Source: CAZCZZ01 sp964503335 (GTDB taxonomy: Bacteria > Verrucomicrobiota > Kiritimatiellia > CAIVKH01). Taken from it: DNA of 29,901 nucleotides. The stretch is taken from the NCBI GenBank assembly GCA_964503335.1, contig CAZCZZ010000052.1, positions 1-29,901 on the forward strand, given 5' to 3'. The position numbers and the translations under genes were made by a program. Below, piece after piece: positions 16,708 through 24,468 of this stretch; position 1 is the stretch's first letter, and every line of letters starts with the position of its first letter. The notes beneath the pieces were generated by a model, which saw only the letters and a program-made list of their open reading frames with translations, did no database searches and was not told the DNA's origin.

Positions 16708-19700
16708 ATGTTAGCATCGCGCCCAGCCATCGTCTTTCTGCTACTGATCACGGGTCACGGGTTACAGATCACTGCGGCAAACGCACAGCTGCCGCCCTTG
16801 ATCAACTACCAGGGCCGACTCATTCAAGGCACGAATCTCGCCAACGGCACGATGGGCCTATCGTTGCGGCTATACGATGTCCCCTCCTCTGGCAGCCCGC
16901 TATACGAGGACTCGAATTCGGTGTCCGTGGTGGACGGGCTTTACAGCACTCACCTCGGCGACGGCACCGTCGCAGGATCACTCTCCGCCGCGTTGGCGAG
17001 TACGTCGCTCTGGGTTGAGGTCGTGGTCAATGGGACGGTTCTGACTCCGCGCGAGCGGGTGACGTCGGTGGCGTATGCCCTGCTTTCAGGTGGCGTCACC
17101 GCGGGCGCAATTTCTTCCGCGATGCTCGCCAGTGGAGTCGTGCAGAACATCCACATCGCGCCCGGTGCCGTGGACTCCGCTTCGATCGCCGACGGTGGCA
17201 TCGGCTCCGCCGATCTCGGCAGCAATGCCGTCACGCCCGCCGCCATCGCAGACGGCGCGGTGACCGCCGGGAAATTGCTTCAAGACCAGATCATCGCAAC
17301 ATCGTACTTCGTGGTCACGAATCCCACGCCGCACGACAATGACAGTTTCGGATTTGCCATCTGCTTCGGGACTTCAAACCGCGTTCTCGTTAGTTCGCGG
17401 GAGAGGACAAACTCGGAGTACATTGGAGCCGCCTACATCTACGCATCAGACGGCACTCTCCTCCAGACGCTCACGAATCCCTCTCCCACGTCAGGCATCT
17501 TCGGCACATCTTTCGCTGCGCTCCCGACGGGTTGGCTCGTCAGCTTGCCCACTTCCTCCACAACCTATGCCGGAAGGGTCTATCGGTACGATTTAGACGG
17601 CGTCCTCACGGCGTCCGTAACGAACCCTTTCAGCGCGACGTCAATCAACTTCGGTCACGCGCTGTGCGCCGCGGGAACCGGCGGCTGGGCAGCCTCGTCC
17701 ATTGGAACCAGCACAAACCGGAGCATCATCACCGTCTATGACGCAACCGACGCTCTCGTCGCAGCGATCACCAGCCCTCCGCCCGGCCAGGCAGTGAACT
17801 GGGGATTCGCGCTCCAGGGCCTGTCGTCAAACCGGATCGCGATCGGCGACTACGGCGCGCCACACGCCTCCGGGACCAATCTGGCGGGCCGCGTTTACAT
17901 CCATGACCTGAGCGGCGCCCTTCAATACACGATCGAGAATCCAACTCCGTTCCCACAGGATCGTTTCGGCTATTCGATCTGCGCTCCGAATCCGAACCTG
18001 ATTGTCGTCGGGGCTCCGCGGGATCGCGAAGGCGGCATCATCAACAATGGCGCGGTGCACCTCTTCACCGCGTCCGGTTCGTACGTCTCCACCGTGACGA
18101 ATCCGAATCCCGGCAACGTCACTTTTGGCAATCACGTATGGGCGCAGTCCACCAACCTCTTCGGCGTGAGCGCGCCGCAGACCGACACACCGGGCCAGGC
18201 TTTTCTCTACCTGTTCGACGACACCGGACAGTTGGAACTCGAAGTCCCGCTCACGCCGGGCGTTAACACACCGTCCGTTGTCGGCGGCTTCGACGTGTCG
18301 GGCTCGGGCGAATCGCTCTGGATGGGCGACGTGGGGTATGATTTACCCTATGTGGTAAACGGTCGGATCATCGCCCTCAATCTGGGCCGGTCCATGCAGG
18401 GTTTCATATCCGCTGCCCCACCCCTCTTTTCCATCGAACCGGGAATGTTGGAAATGGGCGCGGTGCTGGAAGGGAACCTCGCGTCGGGATCCGTCACCCA
18501 CGCGGCGATGCAGACCAACTCCGTGGGCAGCGGCCAACTCATTGACGAGTCCATCCAGTCCGGGGATATCGCCTACCGGACCCTTGATGGCGACACACTG
18601 GCGAACGATGCGGTTTCGGGACGAAGCGTGGCGGGTCAGACCCTTGACGCCTCCGACCTCATGCATGAGGGCTTGCCCCAGACGGTTATCCCAAATCCGA
18701 ACCCCGTCGCAGGCGACAATTTCGGGCACACCATCCGCGCCGTGGGTCACGAGATGTTCGCCATCGCCGCGCCGTGGGCACCCTCCGACTTGGGGTCCTA
18801 CGGCACGGTCTATCTCTATAACTCCAATTTCACCCTTGCGGCCACGATCGAGAATCCGACCTTCAACTTCGATGGCCAGTTTGGCGCCGTCATGGCGCCC
18901 CTCTCTTCCAGCCGTTTCGTCATCGGTCATCCACGCGCGGGATCCTTCGTCGGCCGGGCTTACATCGTATCGACCAATGGCACGCTGCTGGTCACAGTGA
19001 CCAATCCCATCGCTACGAATGTGACGCAGTTCGGCTACAGCGCCGCCTTCACCAGCACGAACGCGCTCTTCGTTGCCGCGCCTCCGCGCATCTATCGCTA
19101 TGACACCAACGGCGTGATCCTGGGCGTCATCACCAATCCCCGTCCTGACCTCGTCGGCGGTTTCCAGACCTTCGGTTACGCCATGGCACCGGTGTCGACC
19201 AACCGCGTCGCGGCTTCCGACATCTACGCCGTCATCGGCGGCTACAACTCCGCGGGCGCCGTGTACCTGTTGTCGTCCACGGGCACACTCGTGACCACGA
19301 TCAGCAACCCTGCACCCCTGAATGCCTTCTTTGGTTCCGCGCTCTGCCGACTCGGCAACGGCTGGCTGGCCGTCTGCTCGCCACAATTCAACCGCGGTGG
19401 CATTCAAGCCGGGGCCGTTTATCTCTACGATGCGAATGGTTCGCCCAAGGGTGTGATCCACGATCCCGAGCCGACGAACAACGGCGGGTTCGGACGCTTC
19501 ATGTCGGCCCTCGGCACGAATCGCATCGTGATCGGAGACTCGACGCAGAGCCGCGCCTACATCTTTGACATCAACGGTGCGGCGCTGGGCACAATGCGCG
19601 ATCCGTCGCAAAGCTCCGACTCCGAATTCGGGAAAGGCGTCGCGACATCGGGCGAGCGCATCTGCATCGGGGCGCCGGGTGACGTGTCGAACGCAGTCGG

Positions 19701-20472
19701 AAAGGCCTACATCTTCTATCAGGACAAGTTCTTCGTGCGTGATCTCGTCGCCGCCTCGGTGCAGGACGGGGCCATCACGGCCTCGAAACTCGCGTCGAAC
19801 GCCGTGGGGTCCGCCAACATCATCGATGGGTCCATCGCGATCACCGACGTCGATCCCAGCGGTTTCGACACACGCTATGTGAATGCAACGGGCGACACGA
19901 TGTCGGGCGGGCTCGTAATCGGGAATGACCTCCGCATCAACGACAGCAATATCTGGCTGCGCGCGGACGACGACACGTTCCACGGCCTCGGCTGGTACGG
20001 GAGCGGGAAGTCATTCGCAGGCGTAAACCCGGATGGCCCCGTCCTCTTCGGCTACGGTGGAGGCGGACTCGGCTATGCGAACGATAGCGGCACAGGTGTC
20101 GTCTTGCGATGGAATGGCAGCGGCCAGGTAGGCATCGGCACCTCGTCCCCCGCGGCGCGACTCGACGTCGCCGGCAGCTTCCGCATCAACAGCGGAACGA
20201 TCTACTCCCGCCTGCAAAGCGGCGTGGCAACCGCTGGAACCAGCGCCGCCGGGTTCAAGGTCTTCACCAACACATTCCCCGTCGCGTTCAGCTCGACGCC
20301 GGCGGTCCAAGCCACCACCGTCAACGACCCCGGCTTTCCAAACGTCAACGACACCTTCACCTTGACCATCCGCAACATCAGCGCCACAAACTTCGTCGCC
20401 AACATCCAGCGCGTTGACACCAACGGCGGCTGGTCCCAGAACCTGCGCGTCAGCTGGTCTGCGTGGGAGTAG
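16708..20472 (+). CDS. Secreted fibre-like protein with two seven-bladed propellers and an H-type-lectin-like tail (1254 residues)
   Basis: A signal peptide (cleavage near ANA-QL) is followed by the NYQGR module, then helical repeats (GAISSAMLASG, GAVDSASIADG). Propeller 1 (about 200-560) has seven recurring 'NPxP...FG' units (DSFGFA, GIFGTS, INFGHA, VNWGFA, DRFGYS, VTFGNH, SVVGGF). After a linker, propeller 2 (about 660-1010) again has seven (DNFGHT, GQFGAV, TQFGYS, QTFGYA, AFFGSA, GGFGRF, SEFGKG). The remainder looks like a phage tail fibre: RYVNATGDTMSGGLVIGN and VGIGTSSPAARLDVAG. The last ~87 residues resemble an H-type lectin domain (FKVFTNTFPVAFSSTPAVQA, NFVANIQRVDTNGGW). Surface glycan or particle binding is likely. 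The second gene of the plus-strand pair, it has a weak ribosome site. Confidence 0.8.
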   Translation: MLASRPAIVFLLLITGHGLQITAANAQLPPLINYQGRLIQGTNLANGTMGLSLRLYDVPSSGSPLYEDSNSVSVVDGLYSTHLGDGTVAGSLSAALASTSLWVEVVVNGTVLTPRERVTSVAYALLSGGVTAGAISSAMLASGVVQNIHIAPGAVDSASIADGGIGSADLGSNAVTPAAIADGAVTAGKLLQDQIIATSYFVVTNPTPHDNDSFGFAICFGTSNRVLVSSRERTNSEYIGAAYIYASDGTLLQTLTNPSPTSGIFGTSFAALPTGWLVSLPTSSTTYAGRVYRYDLDGVLTASVTNPFSATSINFGHALCAAGTGGWAASSIGTSTNRSIITVYDATDALVAAITSPPPGQAVNWGFALQGLSSNRIAIGDYGAPHASGTNLAGRVYIHDLSGALQYTIENPTPFPQDRFGYSICAPNPNLIVVGAPRDREGGIINNGAVHLFTASGSYVSTVTNPNPGNVTFGNHVWAQSTNLFGVSAPQTDTPGQAFLYLFDDTGQLELEVPLTPGVNTPSVVGGFDVSGSGESLWMGDVGYDLPYVVNGRIIALNLGRSMQGFISAAPPLFSIEPGMLEMGAVLEGNLASGSVTHAAMQTNSVGSGQLIDESIQSGDIAYRTLDGDTLANDAVSGRSVAGQTLDASDLMHEGLPQTVIPNPNPVAGDNFGHTIRAVGHEMFAIAAPWAPSDLGSYGTVYLYNSNFTLAATIENPTFNFDGQFGAVMAPLSSSRFVIGHPRAGSFVGRAYIVSTNGTLLVTVTNPIATNVTQFGYSAAFTSTNALFVAAPPRIYRYDTNGVILGVITNPRPDLVGGFQTFGYAMAPVSTNRVAASDIYAVIGGYNSAGAVYLLSSTGTLVTTISNPAPLNAFFGSALCRLGNGWLAVCSPQFNRGGIQAGAVYLYDANGSPKGVIHDPEPTNNGGFGRFMSALGTNRIVIGDSTQSRAYIFDINGAALGTMRDPSQSSDSEFGKGVATSGERICIGAPGDVSNAVGKAYIFYQDKFFVRDLVAASVQDGAITASKLASNAVGSANIIDGSIAITDVDPSGFDTRYVNATGDTMSGGLVIGNDLRINDSNIWLRADDDTFHGLGWYGSGKSFAGVNPDGPVLFGYGGGGLGYANDSGTGVVLRWNGSGQVGIGTSSPAARLDVAGSFRINSGTIYSRLQSGVATAGTSAAGFKVFTNTFPVAFSSTPAVQATTVNDPGFPNVNDTFTLTIRNISATNFVANIQRVDTNGGWSQNLRVSWSAWE

Positions 20473-20539
20473 CACGGATCGCGGACAATTCAACGGTTCA
20501 ATCCAAACAACTTGAACTGCCGATATCAGGCCGGTAAAG

Positions 20540-20558
20540 CGCTCCAATCAAAGGAGCG
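20540..20558 (+). promoter_or_regulatory. Hairpin covering the ribosome binding site of the M64 peptidase gene
   Basis: CGCTCC (20540-20545) pairs with GGAGCG (20553-20558) across a 7-base loop. The 3' arm contains most of the Shine-Dalgarno AAGGAG (20551-20556), which is 5 bases from the ATG at 20562. Folding would hide the ribosome site. Thermal, protein or coupled-translation control is possible; only the pairing is seen directly. Confidence 0.5.
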
Positions 20559-20561
20559 TGT

Positions 20562-23174
20562 ATGTTCACATTCGGTCGCCTATTCGGTCTGCTTTTCTTG
20601 TCCTTCGGCCTGACCCGGTTGCATGCGGAGGAGACCTCCCACCACTGGCAATTGACGCTCGCCTACCACGGCGAGGAGCTTGAGTTGGTCAAGGCCTCGG
20701 TGATCTCGCCCGATGTGCGAACGGTCCGGTCGCCCGGGCTCGAGGGTGCGCCGTTGCGCATCCCGTATATTGTCGAGTGGCTCGATGGCGCCGGTCGAGT
20801 AGTGCATACCGCCCCCACGGAGTTGCCGCTCGGTCGTCGCACTATACACCTGTCAACCGGACTTCAACCCCATGATGTTTCCATAGCGCAGGAAGGCGTG
20901 ATGGTGATCCGACTGGCCGGGCCGGACACCGATACGGATATCCGGTCCCTGCGGCTGATGCGGCTTGGCGAGTCGCCGTCGACAGGATCCTCCGCCCTCG
21001 CGGCAATGGGCGTGCCGGCTGCGTTTACGGCCACGGAACGACGGCTGCCGTTCGGACCCTTCGCGAATGCGGTCGATCCTTCCGCCGCAGGACCGATCGC
21101 CGTGACCCGAATCAAGAACGCAGGGCCCGACGCGGATCGCTTCGTGCTGGTTATCGAGAACGACGGCTTCACGCAAGCGGACCTGAACACGGGTCGCTAC
21201 CAAACAGAGTGCGAAAGGATCGTGGCCTACATGCGCACGAATTGGCCCTGGAGCGGCTACGACACGGCGTACAATGTCTATCGCATTGACATCGAGAGCA
21301 ACGAGTCAGGGGTGGATTACGAGGACGCTTCGCCGACAAATGGTGGACACACAGTCGACAACTATCTCGACACCCAGTTCTGGCGGGGCGGGACCCAGCG
21401 CTGCATTTATCCCACGGCCGATGGTGAGTTGCGGGCGATTGAGGCCGCCGACCGGATGGTCGGCGTGGGCGTGTGGCACGAGATCATCATCCTCGCCAAC
21501 TCGACGCTGCGCGGAGGCTGCGCTTCATCGTTCGCGGCCATGTCCCTGGTGTCTGACGTGGACGACACGGCGGTGCACGAACTAGGACACAGCTTCGCCA
21601 ATCTTCGCGACGAGTACGACTACGGCAGCTCGGAGACGAACTGTTATGACACTTGGGACGTCAACATCGACTGCAACGAGTGGATCAACAGTCCGAAGTG
21701 GAGCGCGTGGCTTACACCGGGCGTTCCCCTGCCCACCCCTGATCTTCCAGAGTATGACCACGTCATCGGCGCATTTGAAGGGGCCTTTCATCAGGCCAAG
21801 GGCTATGTCAGGCCAAGGCGGACCTGTCGGATGCGGGCAGGATACAAGCCCTTCTGTGAAATCTGCGCGGAGGCTCACATTGTCCAGTTTGTCAGCTTCG
21901 CCGGCCTTACCGCGTCAAACGCGCCCAACCGCGGGTTGATCAACATTCCAATCGACGGCGAGCGGACATTCCGCGTATCGCCCCACCCTTACGGCCACAT
22001 GCGCTTCCAGTGGCGCCGCAACAAGCAGCCGCTCAGCTTCATGACGAACAACAGCTTCCGGCTTGTCGGCTCGTCCATGGGATTCGGCACGCACACGCTC
22101 GATGTCGTCGTCGCCCACTCCACGCCCCACGTGCGGCAGCACACGCTGACAACGAATATCGAATGGACCGTACGACTGGCGTTTCCGTCTCCGTATACCA
22201 ACATGGCCGTCGCCGGGACCTTCAACGGCTGGAATACACGGGCAACCAACCTGCAGATGTATGGCAACAACCTGTGGATCGGCGAGATGACGTTCCGCCA
22301 CGTCTATGGCGCACAATTCAAGTTCGCGGCGAATTCCGGCTGGACGACCAATTGGGGCGACGCGAGCCAGGGCAGGTTTGCCGTCCCGATTAGCGATATC
22401 GCCGACCGCGGCGTGGCCAACAACATCCGGTTCGACACCGCGCTCAACGGCCGGTATCGCTTCACCTTCAATGACGCGACGCGAGCCTACCGGGTCGACC
22501 GGCTCGGCGGCTCCGGGAAGTCCGTGAACTGGGCCGGCAACGCTTACCATTGGCCGCCCAACGGCAGCCTGACCTACACCAACGACCTCTGGGTCAATTT
22601 CGAGACATGGCCTGCAGGCCACGCGGAGTCCGCCGAGGTCGTTTACACGACGAACAACAGCGAATGGATATGGGCGCCCATGACCCAGGGACCCATCCGT
22701 GGCAATAATGACAGCTGGTACGTCAATCTCGGAAACCATGGTCCGGGTACGTCCGTCCGGTATGCATGCGTCGTGGTCGACGGAAACGGTGCGGAGAGCT
22801 GGGCCAACAATGGCGGCAGGAACTACGAGGCCAACGTCAACGGCGAGCCCACGATCAAATGGGTCGGCAACATCCACCACTACCCGCCGGATGCGGACTG
22901 GAAAGGACAGGAGATCTGGGTCAATGCCGACACATGGCCAATCGGCGCGGGAATCCGCGCGACACTCCTCTACAGCCTCAGCGGCGGCAATTCGTGGACG
23001 AACGTCGAGATGAAGGTGGAGGTGAAAGGCAACAACAACCACTGGTACGTCAAGCTGCCGGCCTTCGGACCCGGCGTCCAGATCCACTATGCTGTGAAGC
23101 TCGAGGACGCCAACGGGATCATCACGCTCGACGACAACCGCGGCCGGTACTACATCGCCACGGCAAAACCCTGA
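20562..23174 (+). CDS. Secreted M64-type metallopeptidase with starch-binding-like C-terminal modules
   Basis: This 870-residue exported protein has a signal peptide cleaved near LHA-EE (about 22). The peptidase region (about 180-440) has the zinc motif H339-E-L-G-H343 followed by D350-E-Y (HELGHSFANLRDEY), characteristic of MEROPS family M64, first described for an IgA peptidase. A cysteine-containing stretch follows (NCYDTWDVNIDC, CRMRAGYKPFCEICAEAH). Downstream are an Ig-like segment (about 465-530), an early-set CBM48-like domain (TNMAVAGTFNGWNTR) and two related CBM25-like modules (GNAYHWPP ... WANNGGRNYEANV; GNIHHYPP ... LDDNRGRYY). Together these suggest an extracellular protease docked to glycans. 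It lies between the inverted fibre-gene pairs and converges with the 405-residue gene, with 29 bases between stops. Confidence 0.85.
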   Translation: MFTFGRLFGLLFLSFGLTRLHAEETSHHWQLTLAYHGEELELVKASVISPDVRTVRSPGLEGAPLRIPYIVEWLDGAGRVVHTAPTELPLGRRTIHLSTGLQPHDVSIAQEGVMVIRLAGPDTDTDIRSLRLMRLGESPSTGSSALAAMGVPAAFTATERRLPFGPFANAVDPSAAGPIAVTRIKNAGPDADRFVLVIENDGFTQADLNTGRYQTECERIVAYMRTNWPWSGYDTAYNVYRIDIESNESGVDYEDASPTNGGHTVDNYLDTQFWRGGTQRCIYPTADGELRAIEAADRMVGVGVWHEIIILANSTLRGGCASSFAAMSLVSDVDDTAVHELGHSFANLRDEYDYGSSETNCYDTWDVNIDCNEWINSPKWSAWLTPGVPLPTPDLPEYDHVIGAFEGAFHQAKGYVRPRRTCRMRAGYKPFCEICAEAHIVQFVSFAGLTASNAPNRGLINIPIDGERTFRVSPHPYGHMRFQWRRNKQPLSFMTNNSFRLVGSSMGFGTHTLDVVVAHSTPHVRQHTLTTNIEWTVRLAFPSPYTNMAVAGTFNGWNTRATNLQMYGNNLWIGEMTFRHVYGAQFKFAANSGWTTNWGDASQGRFAVPISDIADRGVANNIRFDTALNGRYRFTFNDATRAYRVDRLGGSGKSVNWAGNAYHWPPNGSLTYTNDLWVNFETWPAGHAESAEVVYTTNNSEWIWAPMTQGPIRGNNDSWYVNLGNHGPGTSVRYACVVVDGNGAESWANNGGRNYEANVNGEPTIKWVGNIHHYPPDADWKGQEIWVNADTWPIGAGIRATLLYSLSGGNSWTNVEMKVEVKGNNNHWYVKLPAFGPGVQIHYAVKLEDANGIITLDDNRGRYYIATAKP

Positions 23175-23203
23175 TTCGCCGCCGGCCTGCGCCGCGCCGC
23201 GGC

Positions 23204-24421
23204 TCAGTGCCAGGCGATCCAGTCGAGGCGCAACGACTGGGCCCAGGGCGCAGCCGCGTCGACGCGCTGGATGTTCACCACGAAGTTTGTGAGTGTGATC
23301 TGGCGGATGGTCGCCGTGAACGTGTCGACCACATTGAACGTCGGATCGTTCCGCGGCGTTGCAATGACTTTGGGCGACGAGGTAAAGGCCGCCGGGAACA
23401 GAACCGAGTAGGACATGGTATTTGTGCCCGGCCCGAGCACCGCCGTGCCCTCGACCATGCGGCTGAAGATCGAGCCGCCGCCGACACGGATCGACCCGTT
23501 GACGTCGAGCGTCGACTGCGGGCTGTTGGTGTTGATCCCCAAGCCGCCGCTCGCCCTGATCAGGAACTGATTGGTGGCTGTAGACGCGAAAATAGATGGG
23601 CTTGAAACGTCCGACCAGACGACTGCGCCAATGTGCAGCGCCTGTGCCCTGAATCCGGCCGCGTACGCGGCCTGGCCCGCCGTATTGGAGAAGCCACCAA
23701 GAATAACCCCATACTCGGCGCCCGACTGCAAGGTGTTGTACCGTCCGCCCAGGATGGCGCCGTAGTCAGCGAACGACCCGATCGTGTTCTGGTTTCCGCC
23801 GCCCACCACCGCGTGGTTGGCCTCGAACTCGACCGCATTGAAACTCCCGCCGCCGATCGTGCTGAACATTCCGAGGTTCCGATTGCTCATCCCGCCCGAT
23901 ATCACGGAATACGCAAACCCGCTAACAACATTGCCTACACCTCCTGCGATAACGCTTCCGTGGTTCCCGCGGTCAATGGCATTGGACTCCGGTATGCCCG
24001 TCAACGAAGGCTGTGCATTGGTGGAAACACGCCAGCCGCGCGTTGCCATCGAGTACGCTGCGGAAGCCACACGCTCGCGCGGAGTCATGGTCGTGCCATT
24101 GACCACCGCCTCGATCCACACTTGGGAGTTGGTCAAAGCGAGGAGCAGGTTGCCTGAAATCGTTCCGTCGCCGATCTGCGTGCTGTAGAGGCCGTCGACG
24201 ACGCTGACCGAATTGGAATCTGCGTACAGGATCGAGCCTCCGACTGAGACATTGTAGAGTCGCAACGTCAGCCCCACGCTCCCGCTCACAAGGTTCGTCC
24301 CCTGAAGAAGTCGCCCTTGGTAGTTGATCAGGGACGGCGGCTGCGCCATGGCCGATGGGACCCGCAGGGAGTGAACAGTGACTAACATTAAAGCGAATGC
24401 AGCAGTGCGAGATACTCTCAT
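23204..24421 (-). CDS. Secreted beta-solenoid fibre protein with H-type-lectin-like tail (405 residues)
   Basis: The signal peptide (cleavage near AMA-QP) resembles that of the 1254-residue protein in length and pattern. The NYQGR module (PPSLINYQGRLLQGTNLVSG) is followed by about seven 17-residue solenoid repeats (SVISGGMSNRNLG, STIGGGSFNAVEF, AILGGRYNTLQSG) and the GFRAQALHIGAVVWSD segment. A fibre motif (GINTNSPQSTLDVNGSIRV) precedes a C-terminal H-type-lectin-like domain (FPAAFTSSPKVIATPRNDP, TNFVVNIQRVDAAAPW, LRLDWIAWH) homologous to the end of the 1254-residue protein. It lacks the propellers, and its repeats are those of the S74 proteins, so it looks like a module hybrid. It starts 47 bases after the 858-residue gene and is probably co-transcribed with it. 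Confidence 0.82.
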   Translation of the reverse strand: MRVSRTAAFALMLVTVHSLRVPSAMAQPPSLINYQGRLLQGTNLVSGSVGLTLRLYNVSVGGSILYADSNSVSVVDGLYSTQIGDGTISGNLLLALTNSQVWIEAVVNGTTMTPRERVASAAYSMATRGWRVSTNAQPSLTGIPESNAIDRGNHGSVIAGGVGNVVSGFAYSVISGGMSNRNLGMFSTIGGGSFNAVEFEANHAVVGGGNQNTIGSFADYGAILGGRYNTLQSGAEYGVILGGFSNTAGQAAYAAGFRAQALHIGAVVWSDVSSPSIFASTATNQFLIRASGGLGINTNSPQSTLDVNGSIRVGGGSIFSRMVEGTAVLGPGTNTMSYSVLFPAAFTSSPKVIATPRNDPTFNVVDTFTATIRQITLTNFVVNIQRVDAAAPWAQSLRLDWIAWH

Positions 24422-24468
24422 GACTAGTCCTTCATCCTTTTTGTCCCGTGATCACATCACGTCTTCCC

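Noticed and set aside
18343..19983. A 546-codon minus-strand open frame inside the 1254-residue fibre gene
   Set aside because: It has no domain or ribosome site, and the plus-strand frame has clear repeated propeller units over the same bases.
14699..20472. An integrated prophage, because of the tail-fibre-like domains
   Set aside because: The proteins carry Sec signal peptides and there is no integrase, capsid, terminase or lysis gene nearby; the fibre motifs are better read as shared modules of secreted host proteins.
21915..23087. A 390-codon minus-strand open frame opposite the peptidase gene
   Set aside because: It is a GC-driven shadow; the plus strand encodes recognisable carbohydrate-binding-like modules here.
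23175..23203. A bidirectional terminator between the convergent peptidase and 405-residue genes
   Set aside because: The 29-base gap is GC-rich but shows no clean stem with a U-tract on either strand.
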